A stretch of DNA of 42,428 bases from Burkholderiaceae bacterium (lineage in GTDB: Bacteria > Pseudomonadota > Gammaproteobacteria > Burkholderiales > Burkholderiaceae): positions 1-42,428 of the forward strand of contig CANHPL010000022.1 in assembly GCA_947462685.1 (NCBI GenBank), given 5' to 3'. This document shows, piece by piece, positions 1-8,788 of the stretch. Both the position numbers and the translations under genes were made by a program. Positions within the stretch are counted from its first letter, which is position 1. Every line of letters begins with the position of its first letter. Below the pieces are notes generated by a model. That model ran no database searches and was not told the origin of the DNA. It saw only the letters and a list, made by a program, of their open reading frames with translations.

Positions 1-62
1 CAGGATATCGTTTAACTTTCGGTCCCATCAAAAAAATCATTTCTCGAGAGCAACATGGTTGA
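1..62 (+). CDS. rnhB: Ribonuclease HII, C-terminal fragment (5' partial)
   Basis: Reading frame 3 runs open from the window edge to a TGA at 60-62 and ends GYRLTFGPIKKIISREQHG. The tract RLTFGPIKK resembles the conserved C-terminal end of bacterial RNase HII (S/T-F-x-P-V/I-K/R), the enzyme that nicks RNA in RNA-DNA hybrids. The context agrees: rnhB lies just before a SpoU RNA methyltransferase gene in many Burkholderiales, downstream of the lpx genes. The fragment overlaps the start codon of the next gene by 8 bases, so the two are probably translationally coupled. Only about 19 residues are visible, none catalytic, so the call rests on the C-terminal motif and the position. Confidence 0.6.
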   Translation, partial: GYRLTFGPIKKIISREQHG

Positions 63-912
63 TATTGCATCTTTTTTTAGGCTTATACAATCACCTCAAA
101 ACGAGGTAGTAAAACAAATTAAAATACACCTTGAGGGTGGATCAAAGTCTGCTAAATTGCGAAAAGAATCTGGTCAGGCTTGCATTGAAGGAATTCATTT
201 AGTAGATGCATGGATACGTTCCTTTCGGCTCAAAGAAATCAAAACGATTGTTACCTCCCTAGAGGATATCCACCATCCCGAGATTTCAGCCACCTTGCAA
301 TACTTGATTGCACAATGTCAAGATCATGATTTAGATTTTCCGGATTTGATTATGATTGAAGATCAAATGAAGTCTTCTGTAAGTAGTGTTGTTAATGGAC
401 CTTATTTGGTTGCTCTGATAGATATGCCAAAAACGGTGATTCAACTTGAAGAACAAATAAATACGGTCGTCTTAGATGCGATTCAAGATAGTGGAAATGT
501 TGGAACTATCCTACGGACAGCTTTGGCTGCAGGTTATAAGCGCATCTTATGTACGGTTGGAACAGCAAGTATTTGGTCGAGTAAAGTATTACGGGCCGCG
601 ATGGGTGCGCATTTATTTCTCGAGATTGTAGAAATGGTCGATTCACAGACCCTGATTGAACGAACATTGCAACCTATCTATGCCACAGCTGTAGATGCAT
701 CAGCTAAAAATTTGTATCAGTTAGGGGATTTCTTACTAGATTCTCACACCTTTGTCTTTGGCAATGAAGGGCAGGGGGTAAGTCCTATATTTTTAGACCG
801 CAGTACCAAGATTTTTATTCCACAAGAAGCTGGTGTTGAATCTTTAAATGTATCTGCCGCTGCTGCCATTTGCTTATTTGAAGCAAGACGAATCCGTCAC
901 GGCGCAAACTAA
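55..912 (+). CDS. TrmH/SpoU-family RNA 2'-O-methyltransferase
   Basis: A 285-residue protein of the SPOUT (TrmH/SpoU) superfamily, which methylates ribose 2'-OH groups of rRNA or tRNA using S-adenosylmethionine. The three family motifs are visible: N148-V-G-x-x-x-R154 (motif 1), the glycine-rich FGNEGQGVS near residue 240 (motif 2), and L-N265-V-S267 with an alanine-rich tail (motif 3). The N-terminal about 120 residues fit the substrate-binding domain of RlmB-like enzymes, with the IEGIHLVDAW tract. The ATG overlaps the upstream rnhB stop. The stop codon overlaps the end of the convergent ppsR gene by 4 bases. Whether the target is 23S rRNA or a tRNA cannot be read from the sequence. Confidence 0.9.
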   Translation: MVDIASFFRLIQSPQNEVVKQIKIHLEGGSKSAKLRKESGQACIEGIHLVDAWIRSFRLKEIKTIVTSLEDIHHPEISATLQYLIAQCQDHDLDFPDLIMIEDQMKSSVSSVVNGPYLVALIDMPKTVIQLEEQINTVVLDAIQDSGNVGTILRTALAAGYKRILCTVGTASIWSSKVLRAAMGAHLFLEIVEMVDSQTLIERTLQPIYATAVDASAKNLYQLGDFLLDSHTFVFGNEGQGVSPIFLDRSTKIFIPQEAGVESLNVSAAAAICLFEARRIRHGAN

Positions 913-1733
913 TACGCGGTTTTATCTGATCTGATGAGCTGTAAGATGGTCGTAGCAATTTCTTCAATTGATTTATGGGTAGAGGACAACCACGGAATGT
1001 TATACCGCTCCATCATGACTTGAGCTTCATTGATTTCATATCGACAATTTTCAAGAGAAGCATATTTGCTACCAGGTCTTCTTTCATTACGAATTTGTGA
1101 TAACCTTTGCGCTTCAATAGTTAGACCGAAAAGTTTGGAGTAGTACTTGTTCAACTCTGAAGGAAGCTCACCCCTTTCAAAGTCATCTGGTATTAACGGA
1201 TAATTTGCTGATTTAATACCATACTGCATAGCCAAATAGAGGCATGTCGGTGTCTTACCACTCCGTGAAACCCCCACTAAAATAATATCCGCCTCTTCTA
1301 AATTTTTATGAGACTGTCCATCATCGTGCGCAAGTGAAAAATTAATTGCTTCAATACGATTTTTATAACTCTCAGTTTCAATATTTTGATGAAAACGACC
1401 CATTGCATGGGTTGATTTCAGCCCCAGTTCCACCTCAAGAGGTGCAACAAAGGTATGGAACATGTCTAAAACCATTGCTTGTGAAGTGTCAATGAGGGCA
1501 TTAATCTCAGGATTGACCAAGGTACTGAAAACAATGGGTTTTACACCATTTTTTTGGGAATTACTATTAATCTCTATGAGTGCTTGCCGCGCTTTTTCAA
1601 TCGTATTAACAAAAGGTATCCGAATTTGCTTAAATTCAGTTTCAAATTGAGCCAAAATTGAGTGACTAAAGGTTTCAGCAGTAATACCTGTGCCATCAGA
1701 AACAATAAATACAGTGCGTGGTTTATTTGTCAT
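909..1733 (-). CDS. ppsR: PEP synthase regulatory protein (kinase/pyrophosphorylase, DUF299)
   Basis: A bifunctional regulator of phosphoenolpyruvate synthase. In this family (PpsR, and PDRP in plants) an ADP-dependent kinase activity phosphorylates a threonine next to the catalytic histidine of the dikinase and inactivates it, and a Pi-dependent phosphorylase reverses this. The N-terminal signature TVFIVSDGTGITAETF and the P-loop GVSRSGKT (residues 154-161) are intact. I place the start at the ATG at 1733 (MTNKPRTV), giving 274 residues, the usual family length. The longer reading frame back to 1820 would add 29 unrelated residues and run into ppsA. It is divergent from its target ppsA with only 66 bases between them, so the two probably share a control region. 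Confidence 0.93.
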   Translation of the reverse strand: MTNKPRTVFIVSDGTGITAETFSHSILAQFETEFKQIRIPFVNTIEKARQALIEINSNSQKNGVKPIVFSTLVNPEINALIDTSQAMVLDMFHTFVAPLEVELGLKSTHAMGRFHQNIETESYKNRIEAINFSLAHDDGQSHKNLEEADIILVGVSRSGKTPTCLYLAMQYGIKSANYPLIPDDFERGELPSELNKYYSKLFGLTIEAQRLSQIRNERRPGSKYASLENCRYEINEAQVMMERYNIPWLSSTHKSIEEIATTILQLIRSDKTAY

Positions 1734-1799
1734 ATAAATTTTGGCTGATAAAATTAAGTCATTAATAAGTAAAGAATTTTCAATTTTTAGAGAGTATCT

Positions 1800-4187
1800 A
1801 TGTCTACAGTGTCCCACCAAAATGCTTATGTTATTCCATTTGAAGAGTTACGCATGGCTGACGTTGAAATAGTTGGCGGCAAAAACTCCTCTTTAGGGGA
1901 AATGATTTCACAGCTTCATTCTAAAGGAGTTCGTGTACCGACTGGCTTTGCAACGACGGCACTTGCTTTTCGAGACTTTTTAAACCACCATCAATTGACC
2001 CAACGTATTATCGATCGACTCTCTCAGCTTAATATTGACGATGTTAAAGCTTTAGCCCTTGCTGGACAGGAGATTCGTCGATGGATTATTGAAGTACCAC
2101 TTCAGGATCGATTGGAACAAGAAGTGCGCGTCGCTTTTTCTCAGCTGGATGCTGATGGTCGGGGTTCATTTGCTGTTAGATCTTCTGCAACAGCAGAGGA
2201 TTTACCGGACGCATCTTTTGCAGGACAGCAAGAAAGTTATTTAAATGTTGTCGGCATAGAAGACATTTTATTAAGAATTAAAGAAGTATTTGCCTCACTC
2301 TATAACGATCGTGCGATTTCCTATCGAGTCCACAAAGGATTTTTACATGCTGAGGTAGCCCTTTCTGCAGGAGTGCAGCGCATGGTTCGTTCTGACAAGG
2401 CCTCATCAGGAGTTATGTTTACCTTAGACACTGAGTCAGGCTTTAAAGATGCTGTATTTATTACTTCTAGCTATGGTCTTGGTGAAACAGTTGTCCAAGG
2501 TGCAGTTAATCCAGATGAGTTTTATGTTTTTAAACCTTCCTTACGCAAAGGTAAATACCCAATTATCCGACGTAACATAGGTTCTAAATTAATACAAATG
2601 CGTTTTACAGAAGCAGGGGAAGAGGGTCGCATTAAAACAGTTGAAGTTCCCTTAGAGGCTCGAAATCGCTATTCATTAAATGATGAGGATGTGATTGAAC
2701 TTGCGCAATACGCCTTAATTATTGAAGAACACTATCAAAGACCCATGGATATAGAGTGGGGTAAAGATGGTATCGATCAAAAAATTTATATCTTACAAGC
2801 TAGACCAGAGACGGTAAGAAGCCAAGCCGGAAATCAAGCAGAATTAAAGTATCAGCTAAAAGGTAATTCAACTGTTCTTACGCATGGACGAGCTATCGGT
2901 CAAAAAATTGGTGCCGGACCAGTTCGTATTATTCATGATCCATCGGAAATGGATCGAGTACAACCTGGAGATGTTTTGGTTGCTGACATGACAGACCCTA
3001 ATTGGGAACCTGTGATGAAAAGAGCCTCAGCCATTGTTACTAATCGTGGCGGCAGAACATGTCATGCTGCGATTATTGCCCGAGAATTAGGGGTTCCTGC
3101 AGTAGTTGGCTGCGGCGATGCTACAGAGGTTCTGAAGAACGGTGCAATGGTGACGGTTTCCTGTGCTGAGGGAGATGAGGGGAAAATTTATGACGGTTTG
3201 ATAGAAACAGAAGTGAGTGAAGTGCATCGCGGACTATTACCTGATATTCCTGTCAAAATTATGATGAACGTAGGTAACCCTCAATTAGCTTTTAACTTTT
3301 GCCAAACGCCGAACCAAGGAGTTGGCCTTGCAAGGCTTGAGTTTATTATTAATAATAATATTGGCGTACATCCAAGTGCTATATTGCAATACCCTAATAT
3401 AGACTCTGACTTGAAAATTGCTGTTGAGAGTATTGCTCGCGGACATGCAAGCCCACAGTCTTTTTATATCGATAAACTGGCCGAAGGAATTGCGACCATA
3501 GCCGCAGCATTCTATCCCAAACCTGTCATTGTTCGTTTGTCGGATTTCAAGTCGAATGAATATAAAAAACTTATCGGTGGATCTCGTTATGAACCTGATG
3601 AAGAAAATCCTATGTTAGGTTTTAGAGGAGCGTCCCGGTATTTATCTGCAGACTTTGCAAAAGCATTTGAAATGGAATGTAGCGCGATTAAACGCGTCCG
3701 AAATGACATGGGTTTAAATAATGTTGAACTCATGATTCCATTTGTGAGAACTGTAAAACAAGCTGAAAAAGTCATTAGCTTACTGGCTTCTAATGGCTTA
3801 AAGCGTGGTCAAGATGATTTAAGAATCATCATGATGTGTGAAATTCCCTCAAATGCCATCTTGGCTGACGAATTCTTAGAATATTTTGATGGATTTTCTA
3901 TTGGATCGAACGATTTAACACAGTTGACTTTAGGTTTAGATAGAGACTCTGGAATGGAATTACTGGCCATTGATTTTGATGAAAGAGATCCGGCGATTCT
4001 GTACCTGATAGAAAAAGCAATACAAGCATGCTTAGCCAAAGGTAAATATATTGGTATTTGTGGTCAAGGACCTTCTGATCATCCGGATTTTGCAAGATGG
4101 TTAACGGCAAAAGGAATTACCTCCATCTCTTTAAATCCAGATACTGTAATTAAAACCTGGGAAGATTTAGGAAAGTCTTTAATCTAA
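1800..4187 (+). CDS. ppsA: Phosphoenolpyruvate synthase (pyruvate, water dikinase)
   Basis: A 795-residue enzyme that converts pyruvate, ATP and water to PEP, AMP and phosphate: the gluconeogenic entry from pyruvate. Domain order is standard. First comes the ATP-grasp-like nucleotide-binding domain (about 1-350, with [11 protein letters not shown] and [21 protein letters not shown]). Next is the swivelling phosphohistidine domain with catalytic His422 in [13 protein letters not shown]. Last is the C-terminal PEP/pyruvate barrel with [17 protein letters not shown] and the catalytic Cys754 in [10 protein letters not shown]. Thr420, two residues before His422, is the expected PpsR phosphorylation site. 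A GAGAG ribosome-binding site lies about 5-9 bases before the ATG. The 3' end faces the Anbu operon with 18 bases between the stops and no clear terminator. Confidence 0.97.
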   Translation: MSTVSHQNAYVIPFEELRMADVEIVGGKNSSLGEMISQLHSKGVRVPTGFATTALAFRDFLNHHQLTQRIIDRLSQLNIDDVKALALAGQEIRRWIIEVPLQDRLEQEVRVAFSQLDADGRGSFAVRSSATAEDLPDASFAGQQESYLNVVGIEDILLRIKEVFASLYNDRAISYRVHKGFLHAEVALSAGVQRMVRSDKASSGVMFTLDTESGFKDAVFITSSYGLGETVVQGAVNPDEFYVFKPSLRKGKYPIIRRNIGSKLIQMRFTEAGEEGRIKTVEVPLEARNRYSLNDEDVIELAQYALIIEEHYQRPMDIEWGKDGIDQKIYILQARPETVRSQAGNQAELKYQLKGNSTVLTHGRAIGQKIGAGPVRIIHDPSEMDRVQPGDVLVADMTDPNWEPVMKRASAIVTNRGGRTCHAAIIARELGVPAVVGCGDATEVLKNGAMVTVSCAEGDEGKIYDGLIETEVSEVHRGLLPDIPVKIMMNVGNPQLAFNFCQTPNQGVGLARLEFIINNNIGVHPSAILQYPNIDSDLKIAVESIARGHASPQSFYIDKLAEGIATIAAAFYPKPVIVRLSDFKSNEYKKLIGGSRYEPDEENPMLGFRGASRYLSADFAKAFEMECSAIKRVRNDMGLNNVELMIPFVRTVKQAEKVISLLASNGLKRGQDDLRIIMMCEIPSNAILADEFLEYFDGFSIGSNDLTQLTLGLDRDSGMELLAIDFDERDPAILYLIEKAIQACLAKGKYIGICGQGPSDHPDFARWLTAKGITSISLNPDTVIKTWEDLGKSLI

Positions 4188-4205
4188 ATAGGATTAGAAA
4201 TAGGT

Positions 4206-5000
4206 TTAATTCTCTATGACGAGAATTGGGCCTAATTTTTTTGGCGACGAGAGTATCGTCAACATTTCTTGATCATTTTCCCAATTGGGTTCTTGAATAG
4301 ATGTCACAATTTCAGTTAATTTTTGCCCCCATACATTTCTAATCATTGAAAAATAGGGGTTATTTTCATCGACTGTAATGGCTTTTTCTTTTGAAAATGA
4401 ATGGGTAGGGTATACAAACAGGTCTAATGGTAAACCAACTGAAATATTACTTTTTAAAGTTGAATCCATCGAGATGAGAGCAGCCTTAGTTGCTAAATCG
4501 AGTGGTGTTTCATATTTAATAACACGGTCAAGAATGGGCTTTCCGTACTTTGCCTCTCCAATTTGGAAATAGCAGGTTTCCAAAGTGGATTCAACAAAAT
4601 TACCTGCAGAATAAATATTAAACAAACGTGGTTTTTCCTCGCCGACTTGACCGCCGAAAATAAAACTACAGTTGAAGTCAATTCCAGCGCTCAGTAATGA
4701 TTTTTCATCGCGTTCTTTTACTTTACGAATTGCCATTCCAACCACGATTGCAGCATCGTAGGTGCTTGTTGCGTTCCAAAGGTTAGCGCCATCAAACAAA
4801 GTACCTTGAGTAAGAATTTCGCGGACAGATTGAGAAATAGCTAAATTACCAGCGCTAAGCAGAGTAAAAATTCGATTGCCTGATTTTTTATATATGGTCA
4901 TCTTACGAAAAGTGCCAATATCATCAACCCCCGCATTCGTTCGTGTATCAGATAAAAAAACTAATCCATCTTTAAGGCAAATAGCGACGCAATAGGTCAT
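4206..5000 (-). CDS. Anbu-type proteasome-like peptidase
   Basis: A 264-residue N-terminal-nucleophile hydrolase of the Anbu (ancestral beta subunit, also BPH) family, related to the proteasome beta subunit and HslV. The protein starts MTYCVAICLKDGLVFLSDTR. Removal of Met1 would expose Thr2 as nucleophile, with Asp18 and Lys33 in the positions of the proteasome catalytic Asp17 and Lys33. There is no propeptide and no signal peptide, so it should assemble in the cytoplasm. It is the last gene of an operon with an ATP-grasp protein, an alpha-E protein and a transglutaminase-like protein, the context known for Anbu in many Proteobacteria. Its physiological substrate is not established. A TATATT hexamer 7 bases before the ATG could be an internal promoter. 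Confidence 0.9.
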   Translation of the reverse strand: MTYCVAICLKDGLVFLSDTRTNAGVDDIGTFRKMTIYKKSGNRIFTLLSAGNLAISQSVREILTQGTLFDGANLWNATSTYDAAIVVGMAIRKVKERDEKSLLSAGIDFNCSFIFGGQVGEEKPRLFNIYSAGNFVESTLETCYFQIGEAKYGKPILDRVIKYETPLDLATKAALISMDSTLKSNISVGLPLDLFVYPTHSFSKEKAITVDENNPYFSMIRNVWGQKLTEIVTSIQEPNWENDQEMLTILSSPKKLGPILVIEN

Positions 5001-5023
5001 GACAGTAAATATATAGTTCTAAG

Positions 5024-5045
5024 AATTTATCAATTTATCAATTTA
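5024..5045. repeat. Short tandem repeat, 8-base unit AATTTATC
   Basis: Two exact copies (5024-5031, 5032-5039) and a partial third (AATTTA, 5040-5045) of the unit AATTTATC lie in the 42-base gap between the transglutaminase and Anbu genes. The last copy runs into the transglutaminase stop codon. The tract is short and AT-rich. It may be a slippage-prone spacer or may affect translation of the Anbu message. Confidence 0.6.
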
Positions 5046-5837
5046 ACACTTTTCTATGGATACTTTAGAATTTAATTGTTCAACACCACCACCTGAGCGA
5101 ATTCCTTTGACTGGTGCAACATGTGAATAATCACGACCAATAGCAAGACGAATATGCCGCTCATCACTAAAGCAACTATTCGTAATGTCGATACTGTGCC
5201 ATATCGCATTTTCAATATCAAAACAAACATCCACCCAGGCATGACTAGCCATATTGGAAGAGTTTTCATCATAAAAATAGCCACTCACATAACGTGCTGG
5301 TAATTTTAAATAACGACAAAGACCCAACATGATATGAGAATGATCTTGGCACACACCACTTTTCAGTATCCAAGCCTGTGCGGCGCTAGTATTTGAATTG
5401 GTTATCCCTGTGATATAAGCCACTTTTTTTTGCACATCGATACCTAATTGCATAATAGATTCTGGGGATGGGGCGGCTATTTTTTTACCTGATAAATAAC
5501 GCTTCATCTCATCAGATGGTTCGGTCAATGGGGTCTGTTGTAATAGATAGTATGGTGAAACTGCTGACTTAGCATCTGTAAATATAAATTGGTCTTTAGT
5601 AAGAACTTCCCCGTGAGCCTCAATCAACATTCCTAAATAGTTATGATCAAGGACAAAAACATGGCAAATATTCCCAAATGCGTCAATTGATTCTGTTAAT
5701 TTACTTGGGGCATTAATTTTCCAACGCTCAAGTAATTGACTTGTAGAATCTTGCGGGGTGAGGCGAAGCTCTTGGATGGAGTGATGGACAGATCGTTCAT
5801 ACAAATATTCGGTTCGATGAGTAATGATGTAACGCAT
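5043..5837 (-). CDS. Transglutaminase-like cysteine protease, Anbu operon
   Basis: A 264-residue protein with an N-terminal bacterial transglutaminase-associated beta domain (MRYIITHRTEYLYE, about 1-80) and a transglutaminase core. The catalytic triad can be read directly: Cys163 in LKSGVCQDHSH, His199 in MASHAWVDV and Asp217 in HSIDITN. The family is papain-like and usually hydrolyses or transfers amide bonds; most bacterial members are thought to be peptidases. No signal peptide is visible, so it is probably cytoplasmic like its partners. It starts 5 bases after the alpha-E gene and ends 42 bases before the Anbu gene. In this gene set it is a candidate for cleaving or exchanging a peptide tag made by the ATP-grasp partner; that role is inferred from context. 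Confidence 0.9.
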   Translation of the reverse strand: MRYIITHRTEYLYERSVHHSIQELRLTPQDSTSQLLERWKINAPSKLTESIDAFGNICHVFVLDHNYLGMLIEAHGEVLTKDQFIFTDAKSAVSPYYLLQQTPLTEPSDEMKRYLSGKKIAAPSPESIMQLGIDVQKKVAYITGITNSNTSAAQAWILKSGVCQDHSHIMLGLCRYLKLPARYVSGYFYDENSSNMASHAWVDVCFDIENAIWHSIDITNSCFSDERHIRLAIGRDYSHVAPVKGIRSGGGVEQLNSKVSIEKC

Positions 5838-5842
5838 AATTT

Positions 5843-6823
5843 TTAGCCTGATAACGGGATTAAATATGTGCTGCTAAATTCATCTGCAATATGATTGATT
5901 TTTTCTAAAAATCGTTGAATAAATTGATCTAAACCTTCGGTGTAAACATCATCAATCGTTGAATAATCTAACTCTGATTTTAATTTACCAATTAAACGTT
6001 CGATCTCTTTTGATTTACTATTTTTGAGTAACGTAATTAATTGCAAAAGTTGATTAACGCACTTATTGAGCGATCGCGGTAATTGAGAATTAAATACTAA
6101 TAATTCAACAATACGTTCCGGAGTAATTTGATCAGCGTAGGTATGTCGAAATATCTCAAATGCAGATACTGACCTCAGTAGAGAAACCCAATGATAAAAA
6201 TCAATAGTTTCTGAGGTATTTTCAATCTTTAACAGACTTGTTTGATGATTATTAAACGAGCTTTGTTGATTTTGAGAGCGGTATTTTGCCTTTAATATTC
6301 TAGCCGTATTATCTGCTCTCTCTAGATAGGTGCCAAATTCCATAAAGTGAAGTGCTTCATTCGATAACATCGTACCAAATACAACACCACGAAAGAGATG
6401 ACAACGGTACTTGACCCACTCAAAAAATGCTGAGGGATCTTGAGATGGATTGTCTGGCAAAAATTGTTTTAAGTTGAGCCAACTTAAATTTTGGGTTTCC
6501 CAGACTTCTGAGGGAATTGTTCCCCGAATAATTCTTGCATTGACACGAGCAGCATTCAGGCAACAGACAATGCTAGATGGATTATCGTCGTCAAATATCA
6601 TAAATTTCAAAATATTTTCACGGTTATAAACAGGATATTTACTTTCAAATAAATTTTCCAGGAGTGAAACATTCAAAAGCTTCCGCCAGCTCTCATGCAT
6701 CAATTCGACTGGTTGAGGCATTAAAGAAGTTTGATATGCCACATCTAACATACGGGCAGTATTTTCAGCACGCTCGTTATAGCGGGCCATCCAATAGAGG
6801 CAGTCAGCTGTTCTACTGAGCAT
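5843..6823 (-). CDS. Alpha-E domain protein, Anbu operon
   Basis: A 326-residue, mostly alpha-helical protein with the alpha-E (DUF403) signature at its N-terminus: MLSRTADCLYWMARYNERAENTARML when read through. I choose the ATG at 6823 over the in-frame ATG at 6841. It overlaps the stop of the upstream ATP-grasp gene as TAATG, typical of coupled genes, and it begins exactly at the family motif. A second copy of the helical motif (FMEFGTYLERADNTARIL) lies near the middle, consistent with an internal duplication. The biochemical role of alpha-E proteins is unknown; they almost always sit beside circularly permuted ATP-grasp and transglutaminase genes. Confidence 0.92.
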   Translation of the reverse strand: MLSRTADCLYWMARYNERAENTARMLDVAYQTSLMPQPVELMHESWRKLLNVSLLENLFESKYPVYNRENILKFMIFDDDNPSSIVCCLNAARVNARIIRGTIPSEVWETQNLSWLNLKQFLPDNPSQDPSAFFEWVKYRCHLFRGVVFGTMLSNEALHFMEFGTYLERADNTARILKAKYRSQNQQSSFNNHQTSLLKIENTSETIDFYHWVSLLRSVSAFEIFRHTYADQITPERIVELLVFNSQLPRSLNKCVNQLLQLITLLKNSKSKEIERLIGKLKSELDYSTIDDVYTEGLDQFIQRFLEKINHIADEFSSTYLIPLSG

Positions 6824-8235
6824 TATGATTCCAGCACCCAAGTATCTTTAGTACCACCACCTTGGGAGGAGTTAACGACTAAAGAGCCTTCCTTTAACGC
6901 AACACGAGTAAGACCGCCTTGAACCATTTTTATTTGTTTACCTGACAACACCAAAGGACGTAAATCAATATGACGTGGAGCTACACCAGACTCCACAAAA
7001 GTAGGGCATGTTGATAATGCCAGCGTCGGTTGAGCAATATACTTATTCGGATGGTCAATTAAATATTTTCTGAAATTTTCAATTTCGGCATTAGTTGCTA
7101 ATGGCCCAATTAACATACCATAACCTCCAGCACCGTGAGTTTCTTTAACAACGAGGTCTTTTAAATGAGCGAGGGTAAACTGCAAATCTTCTTTAATACG
7201 ACACTGGTAAGTAGGTACATTTTGTAAGATAGGTTTTTCGCTGAGATAAAACTCAATCATTTTTGGGACATAAGGATAGATTGATTTGTCATCAGCAATT
7301 CCAGTTCCAATTGCATTTGCAATACCCACATTTCCAGCACGATAGGCATTTAAAATCCCTGGGATACCTAAAGTTGAATCGACACGAAGTGACAAAGGAT
7401 CTAAATAATCATCATCAATTCTTCGATAGATCACATCGACTAATTGTGGTCCTTGTGTAGTTCGCATGAATACTTGTTCATTTTTAACAAATAAATCCTT
7501 ACCTTCGACCAATTCAACACCCATTTGTTGGGCAAGATAAGAGTGTTCAAAATAAGCTGCATTAAACATGCCTGGAGTTAATACAACTACGTTAGGTTTT
7601 CTTGAGTTTGAATGAATTGCGGTTTTTAAACATTCCAGCAATAAATCAGGGTAATGTTCAACTGGTGCAATACGATGACGCTCAAATAACTCAGGAAATA
7701 AGCGCATCATCATTTTACGGTTTTCAACCATATAAGACACACCAGATGGAACTCTTAAGTTATCTTCTAAAACATAATACTCACCTTGACCCGCACGTAT
7801 GATATCAATCCCCGCAATATGGGCATAAATATTTCTAGGTACATCGACAAAACGCATTTCAGGGCGATATTGGGAGTTGTTATAAATGTGCTCCTTAGGA
7901 ATAAGTCCTGCTTTTAAGATTTTTTCTTCATGATAAATATCATGTAAAAACATATTGAGAGCTTTAACCCTTTGTTTTAGGCCAACCTCTAAAACACTCC
8001 ACTCTTTTACGGGAATGATACGGGGGACTTGATCGAATGGGATAGTCCTTTCAGTTCCTTTTTCATCTCCATCAACAGCAAAAGTAATGCCAATCCGACG
8101 AAAGATCAATTCAGCTTCAGCTCGTTTATGAGCAATATGACCATCAACTTGACGTGAAAGCCAGTTATCAAACTCTTTGTAGTGAGGACGAACATGACCA
8201 TGCTCGTCATACATTTCATCAAAAGGTGTAGTCAT
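6823..8235 (-). CDS. Circularly permuted ATP-grasp amidoligase-like protein
   Basis: A 470-residue protein of the circularly permuted ATP-grasp type (DUF404/DUF407), first gene of the Anbu operon. Recognisable tracts are VLEDNLRVPSGVSYMVENR (ATP-grasp metal/nucleotide site), LTPGMFNAAYFEHSYLA, VKETHGAGGYGMLIG near residue 365 (glycine-rich loop) and ESGVAPRHIDLRPLVLSG toward the end. ATP-grasp enzymes of this class are predicted to form peptide or amide bonds using ATP; the product is unknown. The start at 8235 has no evident Shine-Dalgarno sequence. The 84 bases upstream hold two inverted repeats that may act as a terminator for smpB and as a control site for this operon. Confidence 0.92.
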   Translation of the reverse strand: MTTPFDEMYDEHGHVRPHYKEFDNWLSRQVDGHIAHKRAEAELIFRRIGITFAVDGDEKGTERTIPFDQVPRIIPVKEWSVLEVGLKQRVKALNMFLHDIYHEEKILKAGLIPKEHIYNNSQYRPEMRFVDVPRNIYAHIAGIDIIRAGQGEYYVLEDNLRVPSGVSYMVENRKMMMRLFPELFERHRIAPVEHYPDLLLECLKTAIHSNSRKPNVVVLTPGMFNAAYFEHSYLAQQMGVELVEGKDLFVKNEQVFMRTTQGPQLVDVIYRRIDDDYLDPLSLRVDSTLGIPGILNAYRAGNVGIANAIGTGIADDKSIYPYVPKMIEFYLSEKPILQNVPTYQCRIKEDLQFTLAHLKDLVVKETHGAGGYGMLIGPLATNAEIENFRKYLIDHPNKYIAQPTLALSTCPTFVESGVAPRHIDLRPLVLSGKQIKMVQGGLTRVALKEGSLVVNSSQGGGTKDTWVLES

Positions 8236-8273
8236 AGATACAAGATACAGCTTTCTTGTGAGTAAATGAACGT

Positions 8274-8295
8274 AAATGTACTAAAAAATACATTT
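8274..8295. repeat. Inverted repeat AAATGTA / TACATTT upstream of the Anbu operon
   Basis: A perfect 7-base inverted repeat, AAATGTA (8274-8280) and TACATTT (8289-8295), with an 8-base A-rich centre. It lies 39-60 bases upstream of the ATP-grasp start codon on the minus strand, directly beside a second inverted repeat. This is a plausible operator for the Anbu operon or part of the smpB terminator. No binding protein can be named. Confidence 0.45.
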
Positions 8296-8314
8296 TTGCA
8301 CTGCAATAGTGCAA
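8283..8314 (-). terminator. Possible intrinsic terminator of smpB
   Basis: On the minus strand, starting 5 bases after the smpB stop, a perfect 7-base stem TTGCACT / AGTGCAA (8314-8296) with loop ATTGC is followed 7 bases later by a run of six T. The stem has three G-C pairs and the T-run is displaced, so termination may be partial, letting some transcripts run into the Anbu operon. It could equally be a protein-binding site. Confidence 0.4.
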
Positions 8315-8319
8315 TTGAT

Positions 8320-8769
8320 TTACATATACTTGCCGCGACTAATTTGGGCCTTTTCTCTTACCCAGTCTTTTTCCTTTTGAGTTTCACGTTTATCAAACTG
8401 TTTTTTACCTTTCGCTAAACCAATTTCACACTTGACCCTACCTTTGGAGTAGTGCAGATTCAGTGGTACAAGGGTATAGCCTTTTTGCTCAGCTTTACCA
8501 ATCCATTTATTGATTTGTTCTGTATGCATCAATAATTTACGTGTTCTTACAGGATCCGGATGAATGTGGGTCGAGGCCTCCGGCAGGGGGCTAATGTGAG
8601 AACCAATTAAATACAATTCCGCTTGACGAATCACTACGTAGGCTTCTTTGATGTTGCCACGTCCTGCTCGAATTGCTTTGACTTCCCAACCTTCAAGAAC
8701 AAGACCTGCTTCGATGCGGTCTTCGATAAAGTAGTCAAAAAATGCTTTTTTGTTTTCAACAATGCTCAT
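8320..8769 (-). CDS. smpB: SsrA-binding protein SmpB
   Basis: A 149-residue RNA-binding protein that delivers tmRNA to stalled ribosomes for trans-translation. The sequence follows the family end to end: N-terminal [29 protein letters not shown], the central IGSHISPL and LLMH segments, and the basic tail [20 protein letters not shown] that enters the mRNA channel. It is divergent from ratA, the usual Burkholderiales arrangement. No Shine-Dalgarno sequence is present; a perfect TATAAT ends 6 bases before the ATG, suggesting a leaderless message. Confidence 0.98.
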   Translation of the reverse strand: MSIVENKKAFFDYFIEDRIEAGLVLEGWEVKAIRAGRGNIKEAYVVIRQAELYLIGSHISPLPEASTHIHPDPVRTRKLLMHTEQINKWIGKAEQKGYTLVPLNLHYSKGRVKCEIGLAKGKKQFDKRETQKEKDWVREKAQISRGKYM

Positions 8770-8775
8770 AGTTAC

Positions 8776-8781
8776 ATTATA
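8776..8781 (-). promoter_or_regulatory. -10 hexamer of smpB, possibly leaderless
   Basis: TATAAT on the minus strand, separated from the smpB ATG by 6 bases (8775-8770). With usual -10 to start-site spacing, transcription would begin at or next to the A of the ATG. No good -35 sequence is seen; the expected position falls in the neighbouring inverted repeat. Confidence 0.5.
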
Positions 8782-8788
8782 TTTACTT

